A stretch of 64,000 bases of DNA from Anaeramoeba flamelloides. Lineage: Eukaryota; Metamonada; Anaeramoebidae. Both the position numbers and the translations under genes were made by a program. The first letter of the stretch is position 1. Each line of letters begins with the position of its first letter. The notes beneath the pieces were generated by a model. The model searched no databases and was not told where the DNA came from. It worked only from the letters and a program-made list of their open reading frames with translations. This document shows positions 36,801 through 48,673 of the stretch, piece after piece. The stretch covers positions 6,386,501 through 6,450,500 of the forward strand of contig JANTQA010000051.1 of NCBI GenBank assembly GCA_027625915.1, in the 5' to 3' direction.

Positions 36801-37559
36801 ATCAAAAAAAAAAAATAAAATAAAAAAATAAAATTAAAATTTATTTTTAATAATAACTAATAATATTGTTATAAATTACAAATTTACCATAACTACTAAT
36901 AAATTTTTATTTTTATTTTTTATTTTTTAATTTTATGGAATAATAATTCAGATAAATATTTACATAATTTTATTTTTCAAAATCAATTTCTCATCCAAAT
37001 TATTACTACTATTATATGGTTAACTAAAAACACCTTCATCTTTACAGCCTATTTTTATAATTAATTTAAAAAAGGTAAAAAATAAGAATAATAATAAAAG
37101 AAAAATAAAAAAAAATGGCAATTTTAATTCAACGTATGAAAAATTATAAAAAGTCTATAATTTTTGAACCATTTTAAAAAATGTGGAGAATAAAGGTTTT
37201 GTAAAGTGTCGCAGAAACTGTTTGGCTTACTCATTTAAGCAATCTGAGTAACACTTTTTAAAAATTTTGTGGATCGCTTTTTTAAAATGACTGAAACATA
37301 AAAAAGGAAAATTAAAGAAAATGAAGAAGATACAAACCTTTTGTAAAGATGAAAGAAAAATAATTTTGGGATATATTGTTTGTCCAGGATTTGTTGAAGG
37401 GTTAATGAGCCCGAATATGAATAAATAAAAAAATAAAAAGGCCTAATGATGAAAACAAGAATAAATAATCCTTCATTGGTTTCTTGTATCCTCATACCTT
37501 TTTTTTTCATTTTTTGGTTTTCTTTTTCGGCAAAGGGATTACTGATCGTTGAATTCTGA
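36801..37559. other. AT-rich spacer upstream of the LINE
   Basis: Poly-A-like and AT-rich DNA. A minus-strand frame at 37235-37510 (ATG start, 91 codons, hydrophobic) is open but has no recognisable features and is not called a gene. Confidence 0.4.
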
Positions 37560-37767
37560 TTAGTTATTTTCTAAAATTTTATCATTGATGCTTTTTTTCA
37601 CACAATGTTTTTGAAAAGTTATGGATCTTTGACTGAGTCTTTTTTGTTTTTGAGTTGTGTTTTCACGTTGGGAATTTTTCAATAAACAATCCTCAGTTTT
37701 TTGATTGCTTTTTTTTAGTTTTGTATAATTTCTTGCTTCCAAATATTCAAAGCCCTATTTATATTTG
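37560..37767 (-). CDS. Possible terminal exon of an unidentified gene
   Basis: On the minus strand an acceptor-like sequence (CTTCTTTCCAAATATAAATAG) ends at 37768 and is followed by an open frame GFEYLEARNYTKLKKSN... of 68 codons to a TAA at 37560-37562. The encoded tail is Lys/Gln/Ser-rich with mixed codons, more coding-like than its surroundings. No ATG lies at the right place and no upstream exon could be joined. The frame at 38471-38878 does not splice to it with obvious sites. Function unknown; it could be chance. Confidence 0.3.
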
Positions 37768-38067
37768 GAAAGAAGAAGGTTAAAAAGAAGAAAAATTAAT
37801 ATTATTTTCAAAGACGAAGAATAAACACAATTTAAAGGGAAATATTTATCAAATAGGATTTCAGATTTTATTCAATTGGTTGAATTTTTTTTGTTTTTTT
37901 ATGGTTTTTATTTTTTTTTTAATTCCTCCTTTTATCTTTTTTTGATCAAAATTGCAAGAACAGAATTAGTTAATTAGAAAAATAACTATTTTTAAGGTTA
38001 ACAAAATTCCATGAAATAGATTTTTTCATATTTGACAGTTATCTTTATGGAAGTAAAACGGTTTTAA

Positions 38068-38900
38068 TATTTTTAAACTTTGAAGTTTGAGTATTGATTG
38101 TTCAATCTTTATATTTGTATTGTAATGCATATTTTTTTTCTGAAATTGTTGAATTCTAATACTGTTATAATCAAATTACACCAATTAAAATTTTATCTCA
38201 AACAGTAACAATTTATGAGGTTTTGAACATTTCCACCCAATATTAATAAATAGTGAGTGATAGAATTAAAATTTTAGCTCAAAGTCCAATAACTTTCAAT
38301 AAGGAAGCCTATTAAACATTCTCAAAATATCATTTGTTATTGATTTTGTGAAAATCTTTGGTTTTTTTTGTGTGATAATTAGTAAAATGTTTGGATAAAT
38401 GAACGAAAAATTTTCTTTTATTAATTGGAAAATAACAATATAACAAAGAGTGAGAAAAAAATCACTTTTTCTAAATAAAAAGATTTGGAATTAGAATAAA
38501 ACCATAAAGTGTTTGGTTGAATTTAGCTAAAAGATAATGTTGTTTGAATTTAATTGGTAAATTCTTTAAATTTTTTGTGTAAGGGAAAAAAATCTTTAAA
38601 TTTGTTTTTGGTTGTGTAAAATTAAATTCAATTAATGGATTAGTATCTTCTATGGGGAAGTCTAACATTGAAGTATGTTTCTCTTGAAGGTAAATCGTAT
38701 GAGTGCGAAATAGTTCAAATGTCTCTAAAAATTCGATTAGTAAAAAAGTAGTATAAAAGTTGATCTCGTCAATTAAAAATAATCCTTCAGAATTAGTAAA
38801 AAACCCAAACAATTTCAGAAAAAAAATCTGCATTAGAGTACAAATATAAAGATTGAACAACCAATACTCAAACTTCAAAGTTAAAAAATATTTTTCAAAA
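38068..38900. mobile_element. Inverted-repeat element, ~100 bp arms
   Basis: Left arm ~38068-38170 and right arm ~38790-38900 are reverse complements, sharing TTTGAAGTTTGAGTATTG and TTCAATCTTTATATTTGTA. The interior holds the ORF at 38471-38878. Ends and target duplication are unclear. Confidence 0.6.
38471..38878 (-). CDS. Uncharacterised 135-codon ORF overlapping an inverted repeat
   Basis: Starts ATG (MKFEYWLFNLYICTL) and ends TAG. Rich in Phe, Leu, Ile and Asn; contains LIDEINFYTTFLLIEFLE and a segment near SMLDFPIEDTNPLIEF. No family recognised. Its first ~35 codons lie in the right arm of an inverted repeat whose left arm is at ~38068-38170, so it may belong to a repeat element and not be a host gene. 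The length is unusual for random sequence of this composition. Confidence 0.3.
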   Translation of the reverse strand: MKFEYWLFNLYICTLMQIFFLKLFGFFTNSEGLFLIDEINFYTTFLLIEFLETFELFRTHTIYLQEKHTSMLDFPIEDTNPLIEFNFTQPKTNLKIFFPYTKNLKNLPIKFKQHYLLAKFNQTLYGFILIPNLFI

Positions 38901-39749
38901 ATTTGTCTCGAAATGTTGTATTAGTTGCCAAAAAATATAATTATTTAAAAAAATTAAATTATTATCACAATAGATTATATTTTTACAAATTATTTTCATA
39001 ACATATTGTAAATATATTGAAAAGACAACTAACTTCATTGAAAAGAAATTCAAGCTATTGATTTTTTTGTGATTTTTATGTTAATAATTATTGAGTAAAT
39101 CTTTTGAAATTTCAAAAAATTCAAAAAATAGTTACTTTGTTAAGTTCTAAATATGAAATATTAAATACTGGAATACTATTTTTTTTGGAGTTTCTATTTT
39201 TATATTTAGAAAAGGAATTAAATAAAAAATTTACAAAATGACAATTTTTTATTGTGATTATTAACCAAAAAATACAATAATTTATTGTTCAATAATACTT
39301 ATTAATAGATTTTTTTCGGGTCTTTTGAATGAAACTCTGACGATTTTGAGCTAATATCATTTACATTAATTACAACATAGTTTGGTTATAGACGAATCCG
39401 GTGTGATGTTAATCCCTTAAGGATTTTTATTTTTACGTTTTAACAAAAAAAAATAAAATTAAATTTTGAGATTTTAGAAAATGAATTCTAAATCTACATT
39501 ACAAATGTTATTCTTTCATTTTGTTTAAGGTGAATACAATCTTTTATCCAGGATTAAGGATGTTCATTTTCAAGTGAGTTCTGATATACATTACAAAAAA
39601 ACGCTCTTTTATTGTGGTTCAGGTGTTTAGGATATTTTGTCCACAGTTTAAAATAATTTTTTTTATTCAAAAAATATACTTTTTTGTTTTTGTGGTTTTT
39701 ATTGTTTGTTCTACAGTGGGTCAAAAATATCCGTGTTCATACTATAAAG

Positions 39750-40330
39750 CCTAATATTTTTTTTTCTTCTTGTTTCAATATAATGTCTAATTTAGTTTAC
39801 TTTACAATGGCATGTCTAAGGTCAAATCAATTTTGAAAATAAACTCCTCGATGTTTTGAATAAATTTTAAATTAGGAATTGAATTTATTTAGAATTTTTT
39901 ATTAATTTTTCAAATTTTAGTAAGAAATTTTCTGTTTTTTTTTGATTAAAATTATCTATCAGAAATATAAATGTTTTTTTTTCAATAGGAAATTTCTAAT
40001 TTGACCCTTCATTTTTAGAATTTCTTTTTAAATAATAGAACTTTAAGAAATCAATATCGTATTTACTTATTATTTAGGGTTTTTTGTTGGTTTCTTTGAT
40101 CATTCAATGTATAGTTCTTTTAGAAAAAAGAAATACCATATAATTTTGAAACATCTATAAAATAGGTCTCTATAGGTTATTTTGGTAACAAAAAAAAAAA
40201 AAAACATCTTTTAATTTGAAACCAGAGTTAACCCAAGTCGGCATGGGTTATTTTGGTAACAGTGGTGTTAATCCCCACTAACCAACAAAGTAGTAATTAA
40301 GGGTAGTATTGATTTAAGGGCAAAATTATT
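39750..40330. repeat. Dispersed repeat, partner of 43380-44080
   Basis: Same order of blocks as 43380-44080, including AATCAATATCGTATTT, TAGTTCTTTTAGAAAAAAGA and two spaced GGTTATTTTGG motifs. Diverged, no coding capacity. Confidence 0.75.
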
Positions 40331-40377
40331 AAATTTTACAAAGTTATTTGTTCAAAAGTACTTCTTGTATTTGCATA

Positions 40378-40855
40378 ACAAATGCAGTAAATTTTTCACT
40401 TCATATTCATTTTCCTTTTTCATATAGAAATCGAGTCTACAAATTGATCTTTCTTCTTTGAAAACTCTATTTACAAAAGAAAAAGACGGAAATGTGGTGA
40501 AAATTTTTTCCCATTTATTAGGCAAACACCAGTAATTACAACTTTAATAAAAAAAATAATTGAATAAATTTCTTCTTAGGTATTATTTTTAAGGAATTGG
40601 TAAGTGAGGTTATAGTTTGGAACAAATAATCAAAACGAAAAAAAATGCAAAATAAAGTCCATTTGTTGTAAAAATAATTTCTGTTGATCGATACTGGTAT
40701 TTCAAGGTTAAATGGGAAAACTATTTTACTTCCTTTTCCATCTTTTTCTTTTATAAATAGAGTTATCAAAGAAGTAAGTTGCGATTTGATCTTTGTTTGA
40801 AAAAGGAAATTGAATATGAAATGAAAAATTATCCCATCTAAAATTCAAATACCAG
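40378..40855. repeat. Fold-back repeat with ~160 bp arms
   Basis: The arm at ~40378-40535 and the arm at ~40690-40855 are imperfect reverse complements; shared strings include ATTCATTTTCCTTTTTCA-type and ATTTACAAAAGAAAAAGA-type blocks and the outer ACCAGTA. A related single arm is at ~47560-47690. Confidence 0.65.
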
Positions 40856-41036
40856 TAGATAAAAGATCATCTGAATCTTAACCAAAATAAAAGGGTGTTT
40901 TTTGTAATATATCTGAAGAATTCCTTGGGAACGTACACCCTTAATATCAACAAAATGCATGCAAAAGAAATTTAGTGAAGAAAAAAACCAATTTGCGGCA
41001 AAAAATAGAGTCAATTTTCGAAAAACAAGGAGAAAT

Positions 41037-41754
41037 TCAAACCTTTGTAATAGTGTTGATTTGCTTCACCAAAGTACCCACCCAAACTTCACGATCACTC
41101 TCAGAATTGCACTTAAATTCCCAGGACTTTGTTGATGATTGGAGAAAAAAAATTGGGTATTTTGTTTTCTTTCGATGCTTGATTTTAACCAATCTTCGAC
41201 AATCCTTCAACAAAACAAGGCCTATTGGTTCAGACTATTGGTAAGCATCAATAGTATAACAAAAAAAGTGAAGGTAAATTGAGATCAAAGTTTAGAAGGC
41301 AAAAAGAGGAAAAAAAAAAAGAAAACAAAAATGTATATTTTGCTACATTTTTTGTTTTGTGTTTTGAAAAGTAGGGAAAAAATTCAAAAATTGGGAAAGG
41401 GTCCCAAAGAAAAAGTAAAAGTTGTGTTACATTTAACTTTTTGTTCCAGGAAAGTGAGCGAGGGTACAATTGAACATTTCGTTTTTTCCAGGATTGTAGT
41501 TTGGAACGGCGTTTGGACAGTGATCCCTTCAGGATTGGTTGGCTAAGTGGTGCGTTCATAACCCAATTTTCATCGTATTGTTCAACAATTCTTCGTGGGA
41601 ATATCCCATTTTGATTGTAACCAAAAATTTTGCCAGAGCAAAATCCCTTTTTTAATTCTTTTGTAATAGTAACAAGATCGCCAATATTTAATGAAATTTC
41701 TCCTTCTTTTTTGGATTTGTAAGCATGAAGAACAAGGAATCGGGTCTCAGTCAT
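41037..41754 (-). CDS. Small SH3-PH adaptor protein
   Basis: Two exons on the minus strand: 41754-41431 (108 codons, donor GTAACA) and 41204-41037 (TGA stop), giving about 163 residues. The SH3 domain spans residues ~5-60, with FLVLHAYK, the acidic/Asp loop (LNIGDLVTI) and GIFPRRIVE at the end. The PH domain starts at KGSLSKRR (residue 76) and closes with SWEFKCNSESDREVWV, whose Trp is the PH invariant residue. SH3 would bind proline-rich ligands and PH phosphoinositides or proteins at membranes. The start is the ATG four codons inside a longer TTG-started frame. The exon 2 boundary is uncertain: an alternative acceptor at 41221 would add LVLLK, which fits PH strand 4 better, but its phase does not match the donor, so a tiny middle exon may be missing. 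Confidence 0.75.
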
Positions 41755-44278
41755 TTGGAATTTCAATAAAATGGTCGAATTGAGAAGGTAAAAAAAATGA
41801 TTATGTAAATTTTTCTCACATACAAGATATTACTGTAAATTAAATTGACAGATTAGAATCAAGAAAAAATCAACTTTTCGATTTGTCAATTCAACAAAAA
41901 TCTATCTATTGTCATCACAAATTCGCTTTTTGTCAAAATTTTGGTAAAGGAAAATTTCGAAAACTATTTTTGTTATTATAATTTTAGATCTCTAGTTTTA
42001 AAATTGAACAAAAAAAATTTAACTTTGAGTAGGTACAGAGTCTGAATTTGTATTATAAAACCAATCTCTCGAAGAAGGTGTATTTTGTTATGATGAGAAG
42101 ACATTATTTTGGTGCAAAAGATTCTTTTTTTTAATATAACTCTGATCTTATACTGTTTTAACTAGAAAAATATTTTGAAAAATCTAAAGCACAAAGAGGA
42201 TAAAAAAGAAATAAGCAGTAATTAAAAAAAGAAACAACTCTTTCCATTTGAATTTAAAGCTTTTTTGCAATAAACGTCTATTAAATATTTAAATTCAGAA
42301 AAACATTGTTTATGAATTGGATAATTTGAACAAAAAAAAGGAAATGTGGAAATTAAGAAAAGATTAACTTTTAACATGTAGTGATTTTTGTGTTTTGTGG
42401 ATATAATCAAGTGTATAAGGTTGGGTGTTTTCTTTGACTAATACAATTAAAGGGAAAGTATCAAACCAAAACTAACCTATCCAAATCAATTATCAAGATT
42501 GTCAAATTGAAAAAATGCAAAATAATTAAATTCCATAAGAAAATGAGTATTGTTCAATCACTTTGAATACCTTTGGGTATTCACTCTTCATCATTTTTTG
42601 TATATTGTATATTTATTTACAGTTTATTGATAGATCATATGAATCCTTTGGAAAATTAAATATTCTAATTTTTTTACTTTTTATTGATAAAAATTAGTTA
42701 TGTGCTTCAAAAAAAATTTGACATATTGAAACAAATAGTATTATTGAGTTTAATTGCAAAAAGATAATGGAAAGGAAACTTTTTCTACTCTTTTTTTACA
42801 TATTTTTGGCTGATCAAAGATTTGATATAAATAGACTTTTCCCAAACATGATTAATGTCCATTGCCAAAATCTTAAAACCAATTTCAGGATGAATGGGAA
42901 TAATAGTTCCAAAAAATATGAAAAAATTCAATTTTTTATTTGATTGAAATTTAAATCACATTTTCGAAATGGTACACTTCTGAAAATTTTGTTTAATTTG
43001 ATATAATGAATTTATTTTAAACCTCATAACCATTACTTTTTGAGGATTGTTTTTGTTTTAAAATAAAGAGTAAAACTATTAAAAATTTTTTAGAAAAAGG
43101 GAACTTTTAGAACACTTTTGCAATTTTTATCAATTCAGACAGTTTTTTTTCTTAAAAGAGTTATTCACACAAAATTAAGAACTGAAATAATTTTATTCTG
43201 AAAAAGATTCTTAAGATGTTGATTGTAACCATTTGGAAATAGAATTTTCTTTTTTCCTATTTCATCATACATAACAATTTAGTAATCTCCTGAAAAAGAC
43301 TAAATGCTAAAAATAAGCTCTTAAAGTTACTTTTGGTTTTTTTTTTTTTTCTATCTTAAATAGGTTCAAGAAAACCATTGCCCAAAACATAAAACCTTTA
43401 TTTCAAAATAAAACACAATATTCATTTTTTCTTCTTGTTCCAATAAAACACCATTCACTTTTCAATGGTATACATAATACTAAATTAATGTTGAAGTTAT
43501 ACTCCTTTTTTTTTTTCAGTAAAAGTTAAATTAGGAATCTTATTAGTTCTAAAATTTTCCATAATTTCTAAATTTTTATGAAACTTTTTTGAATTTTTTG
43601 ATAATTAAAATTCTCAAAAATTTAAGTCGATTTTATGTGAGAAATTTTCACATTTGATCCTTGATTTTGGAAATTCTTTTTAAATAATAGAACTTAAAGA
43701 AATCAATATCGTATTTCCTTATTTTTCCTTGTTGATTACTTTGATCCTTTAATATATAGTTCTTTTAGAAAAAAGAAATACCAGAAATTTTGTAACATCT
43801 ATAAAATAGGTTTATAGGGTTATTTTGGCAACAATAACATGAAATATGACTTTTATCTCAGTACATGAGTAAACAAGTCAGTGTGTGTTATTTTGGCAAC
43901 AATACTCTAAAGAAAATGAGATCAGAGTTGATTCAAATCATAGGGAAAATTTGTAATCTAACAATATCAAAAATTATCACAATAACATTGAAAGCCAGTT
44001 AACCTACATCCCTAGATCAATATTTTTAAACAACAGTACAAGCTTTTTTATAAAGTTATTACAAAAGTTTTTTGGTTATTGGTGCTTAATATGTTTAAAA
44101 TTAAACTAAATTCTGGAATATAACTATTGTGCCTAATTTTTTTTCTTTACTCTTCTTTCATATTTTCTTTTACTAAAAATAATATTATTGACAAACCATT
44201 GATGAGTGTTTAGAGATGGTTTGTTTTTAATAATAAATTAAAAAAACAAATCAAATAAATGAAAAATCAATTTTTATA
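41755..44278. other. Intergenic, no gene seen
   Basis: Upstream of the SH3-PH gene, AT-rich, contains the dispersed repeat copy at 43380-44080. No coding stretch recognised. Confidence 0.45.
43380..44080. repeat. Dispersed repeat, partner of 39750-40330
   Basis: Diverged direct copy of 39750-40330 about 3.6 kb away, with the same TTATTTTGGCAACAAT motif occurring twice. Confidence 0.75.
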
Positions 44279-45003
44279 AAGCCATTTCCACTTTTAAGAT
44301 GCAAACTTTAAAATAAATTTAATGTAAACTAGATTCCAAAAATTTGGACACAGTTTAAACAGTTGAAAGAACATCATTACTGCACTTTAAATTCAAATTG
44401 GAAAGAATTTTGATTTTACAAACAATTTCATTTTTTGTCTTTTTTGTTTTGTTTTCATTTCCTTTTTTGCAGTTACGTAATCTGTTTGGTTAGATCTCGA
44501 AATTTTTTTCAATGGTTAATAGAAGGTTAGTGTTGAGTTTGTTAAATTGGAAAATCACATACAATTGGTAGATGGTATCTTATCATTAGATCGATCAACA
44601 ATTGTTGGTGAAATTTCAACAAATTTACCAATACATTTTTTGTTCCGCTCGTTTCATTATTTTGGACACACCTAGTTTTTATTTTTGAGTTTTAAATTTT
44701 TTTCTTTTATTTGGATGAAAATGATTACTTATAAAAACATTAATACCTTGTAACTTAAATGTAATTTTATATTAGGTTTGGGAAAATACAATAAATTGGT
44801 TTTTTTTTTACCTATTTTTGATTTTGGGGTGTCCAAATTTTTGGAACGGGGTTTATAAGAAAATCTCAAATTAAGGCACAAAATTTGTAATTATTTTTTT
44901 TACAATTTATTTTACTATAATCTGAATTTTGTTCTTTAATTTGAAATTTTAATTGTGCATTAAATTTCGTTGAAAGTTTGTACCCGAAAAGTGAAACTGA
45001 CTG
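44279..45003. mobile_element. MITE family 1 copy split by a MITE-2
   Basis: The left arm (44279-44326) and the right part (44856-45003, ending GTGAAACTGACTG then TA) belong to one MITE-1. The 527 bp between them is a MITE-2 insertion with its own TA flanks. Confidence 0.85.
44327..44853. mobile_element. MITE family 2 copy (527 bp)
   Basis: Ends: AACTAGATTCCAAAAATTTG on the left; the right end read on the minus strand is AACCCCGTTCCAAAAATTTG. TA flanks at 44325-44326 and 44854-44855. The interior is ~90% similar by eye to 52962-53493. TTCCAAAAATTTGGACA termini are typical of Tc1-like elements. No transposase. Confidence 0.85.
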
Positions 45004-48000
45004 TATACTTTTTGATTTTTCTTCTTCTTGTTTAAATGAACCGAATGAATTTTATTATTTTTCTCTATTACTTTGGATTTTGGAAAAAAAATTAAAGTTT
45101 TTTTAATTTTTGTATTTGTCAAAAAATTACATTTAACTTTTTTATAGTTCTGAAATAAATAAACACCTGTTAGGTTTTCTTTGGTTTTCTTTTTATTCCC
45201 AAAACCAATATATTTACAGAATAAAACTGAACCCCCACTTATATGATACTTTATTTTTTCTAGAATTCATAAGAATTAAGCAAAATAAATGTTTTTATGG
45301 ATTCTTTTGAATTGTGGAAAAAATACTTGACTCTATCAAGCTTCCCGAATTCTTAAAGATCAATTTAATCGATTATTCTTTTTACCCCTAAGATTTAAGA
45401 ATAATTATTTTCACTGTGAGACAATTAAGTTTGATAAAAAAACATATTGATCAAATTAGAGACCCAAGTTTATATTTTTAAAAGAATTGGGTTTTTACAA
45501 TTAATTTTCACTAAAAAGGATTTGATCATTTTTTTTTTTTTTTTGAATTTTTGATCAAAAAAGGAAAATATAAAAATTTTCAAACATTTTTATTTTTACG
45601 AAATCCCGCTTTTAGGAATTCCTGATCGTTTGTGCAAACACAAAAATATTGGAATTTAATATATTATTTTTCAAATTACAGAAAAATAAAAAAAATAATA
45701 AATCCTTAAAAAAATAAAAAACGAAAATGTTATTATATTTTGAAGATTTTTTATCAAAAAATTAAGTAAATATAAAATATTAGATTTTTTTATTTATCCA
45801 AGAATTTAGAGTGCAAAAATAGAACTGTTATTATTAAAATCAGTCCATTAATAATTATTTTATTTTTTTAATAATTATTAATTTCAAATAATTTTATTTG
45901 TTCAAAGTTTTATTTTAAAAATGTTGAGATAAGATATAAAAGAATTTTAAATTTTTAATATTTGAATTATTAAAAAACCATTTAAATCATCAAAAAAGCT
46001 TTTTTAAATATATTTTCACAATATTCAAATTTAAAAGTAAAACCTTTCAGCATAAGTTGGAATTTTAATTGTTTTTTACAAAATTGTTTTGTGTAAATTT
46101 TTTATCTGATGCTTTTGTGGATTTTCTAATAACTTTTATACAAGGGAGGTGGGGGGGGGGGATTGAGTCAAAATATACATTATATTTAGAAATTGTAAAA
46201 TATTTTTGAAGTTGAAAATAATTATTGTAAACCCTATTTCACTCAAATAGAAAATCAAAAAAATAATAATTCAATTTTTTTTTTTAAGAATCGACTAAAC
46301 TTATAATTGTTTAGAAATAATTGGAATAATGGAATTGAGATTAGGGTTGAGAATCATAAAAGTAATACCTAAACAAACCTTAAATTTCAAAAAAATTAAA
46401 AAAAAGGTGAAAAAAAATTTTTGGGTCCCTTTCATTGAAATATCTCGTGCAAAATTTATAAATTTCTTTAGGAAATTAAAATTGTTGACAATAAGATTTT
46501 TTAATAGAAAATATATTCATTTTAAAAGAAAGTAAAAAGTCTCACTTTTCTTTAAGGTTAATTAGGAGTTTTCATTATTTTTTTTTTAAATTGACTTTAA
46601 ATTTTCAAAAACAAATGAATAGAAAAGAAGAAAAAAAAACAAAAATCAAAAAAAAAATAAATAATTATCAAATGAGAAATAATGATCACATTTAAAAATT
46701 GAAAATTTATAATTACAAGAATAATGAATTAAAATCATTGGATATGTTCTATTTTTACAATAAAATTGTGCCCCTTTGGCCGAAAAAGAGTTGATATTTT
46801 TTTTGAAATTGGGTATATTTTTTATACTGTGCTATTCCAAAAGTTCCAGAATTTTATTTTTACATGTAAATTTATCAACACGCCCATCACCAACTTTCAG
46901 ATTTCTTTCTTCTTTAAGAAAGATAATTGTTTTTAATATTATTAAGAAATATGTTGAAATTTTGAACTTTTTAATATTAGAAAAATGGATCAGAACTTTT
47001 AAATACAACAATAATTCATTTTGGAAAATCACTTTAAAAGAAATTCTAGATATACTAGAAAACATTTTTTTACTTGATTTTTCAATTTCGAGATGTTGTG
47101 AAATAATTTGGCTTTGTTGTTGCATTTACTGGTAAATTCAAAGAAATATCTGAAAATTTTTAATTCATTTTCCGTTGTGCAAATTTTTTTACACAATCTT
47201 TGATTCATGCATTATCTCCATTTAAATCTAAAGAAATTTTATAAAATTGACTAACTTTCAAAAGATTATTTCTCTTGAGTTGTTTTATTTGTTGAGTTAA
47301 TTGATTTCCAAAAGGGAAATAGAACTTAAAATTTAATAAAATAAATTTGAATTTACCAGTATTTTATTTTTTTTCTTATATTAGCCCCTTAAAAATGATT
47401 TTTTATGATTGATTTAATAAAACATACACCCATAATTAGAACTATTCTATGAACACTCTCTAGAACTTACTCATAAAAATATTCATATAATTATTATTTT
47501 TTTTTAAATTTGTTACTCTTATTTGGTTTCTAAATAGGAAAAAAAATTTCTGCCTCCTTTTCATATTTTTATTTTATAAATAGGGTTCTCAAACAAGTTT
47601 GTATGCAATTTAAAAACTCTTTTTACAAAAAGGAAAACTTGAAAAAGAAAGTGAAAATCTTTACCCATTAATAATTCAAATACTACTAATTAATTTTCTA
47701 AAACATTTTTTTAATGTATACAAGCTACCCAAGATTACAGTTAATTGTAAAATAAAAAGATCAAAATTTTCATTCAAATTTCTTAAAATAAAAAAATCAA
47801 AAAACACCAAGAATTAAAATAAATTCTCCAAAGGACACAATTCTCGAAGGTTAATGAATAATTTAAGCTTCTTATAAGAATTAAAAATCTGAAATTTTCC
47901 CCTGATTATCGATAAAATCTTTTTTTGTGGAAAGTTAAATGAAAATTTTGTTCCATTTATTTTGCAACAAATAGTAATTTCTTTTAAAGATTTAGAAAAA

Positions 48001-48673
48001 TCGTTATATGTCCAATTGGATTCCCTTTCTAAAAAAACATAATAATAAAATTCAATCTGAATCATAAAACAACAGAATAAACTATTTTGTATTCAGTAAA
48101 CACCTGGAAATGTGAAAACCAACTAAACGAAAGAAAGATCCATCTCATTAAAATGAAAAATCAAAATTTTAAATTAAGTGTACAAAATTTTAAAAATATT
48201 TTTTAATTGAGAAACAAAAAATTAAGAATAATTAATACCTTTTCAATAAAAGAAGAATTAAACCACTTCCAAGGATAACTGGTATTTAAAATTCAGACAA
48301 AATATTCAAACTTGTCTCACTATTTTTTTTCTCAAAAATAAAATTTGACTTTGAAAAAAATCATAAAAAGATTATATCAGCAGATAAATACTTTATTAAT
48401 TAATAAATTCCCAGAGAAGAAAAACAAGTCAATAAAAAAATGCCACACACCTGTGTTGAAACTTAAAACAGTTTCAGTGAAACCTGAGCAATTTTTTAAA
48501 AGTGAATAATCATTTTTTTTCATTTCAATCTAAATTGTAACAATTTTTTATTTTATTATTATTTTTATTTATTTTTTAAAAAACCCACCTTGCCTTTGGC
48601 CTTATTCTAATTTTAACTCTTTCTTCTTTAAATTATTTTGGAAACACGTTTCTTTTTTATAGTTGGTTTTTTA
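45004..48673. other. Intergenic region with large diverged repeat
   Basis: AT-rich. Contains a dispersed repeat shared with ~61180-62270, a 12-G run at ~46148-46160 and several chance ORFs (46329-46535, 46776-47135 on both strands). No gene called. Confidence 0.45.
45480..47130. repeat. Diverged dispersed repeat, partner of 61200-62230
   Basis: Matching blocks in the same order: AAATCCCGCTTTTAGGAAT / AAATCTCACTTTTAGTAAT, AGAACTGTTATTATTAAAAT / CGGAACTGTTTGTATTAAAA, and AAAAATGGATCAGAA in both. The copies differ in length, this one being longer. No intact coding frame. Confidence 0.6.

Larger units (their letters stand above)
38901..41036. other. Intergenic region with dispersed and fold-back repeats
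   Basis: No gene seen. It holds one member of a dispersed repeat pair (~39750-40330) and a fold-back pair (~40378-40535 with ~40690-40855). A short less-biased stretch near 40920-40960 was examined for further SH3-PH exons without result. Confidence 0.45.

Noticed and set aside
40975-41244. 89-codon plus-strand ORF
   Set aside because: Antisense to the PH-domain exon on the minus strand, which has clear family residues.
46776-47135. 119-codon plus-strand ORF and overlapping 97-codon minus-strand ORF
   Set aside because: TTG start; both strands open over the same bases; the region is part of a diverged dispersed repeat.
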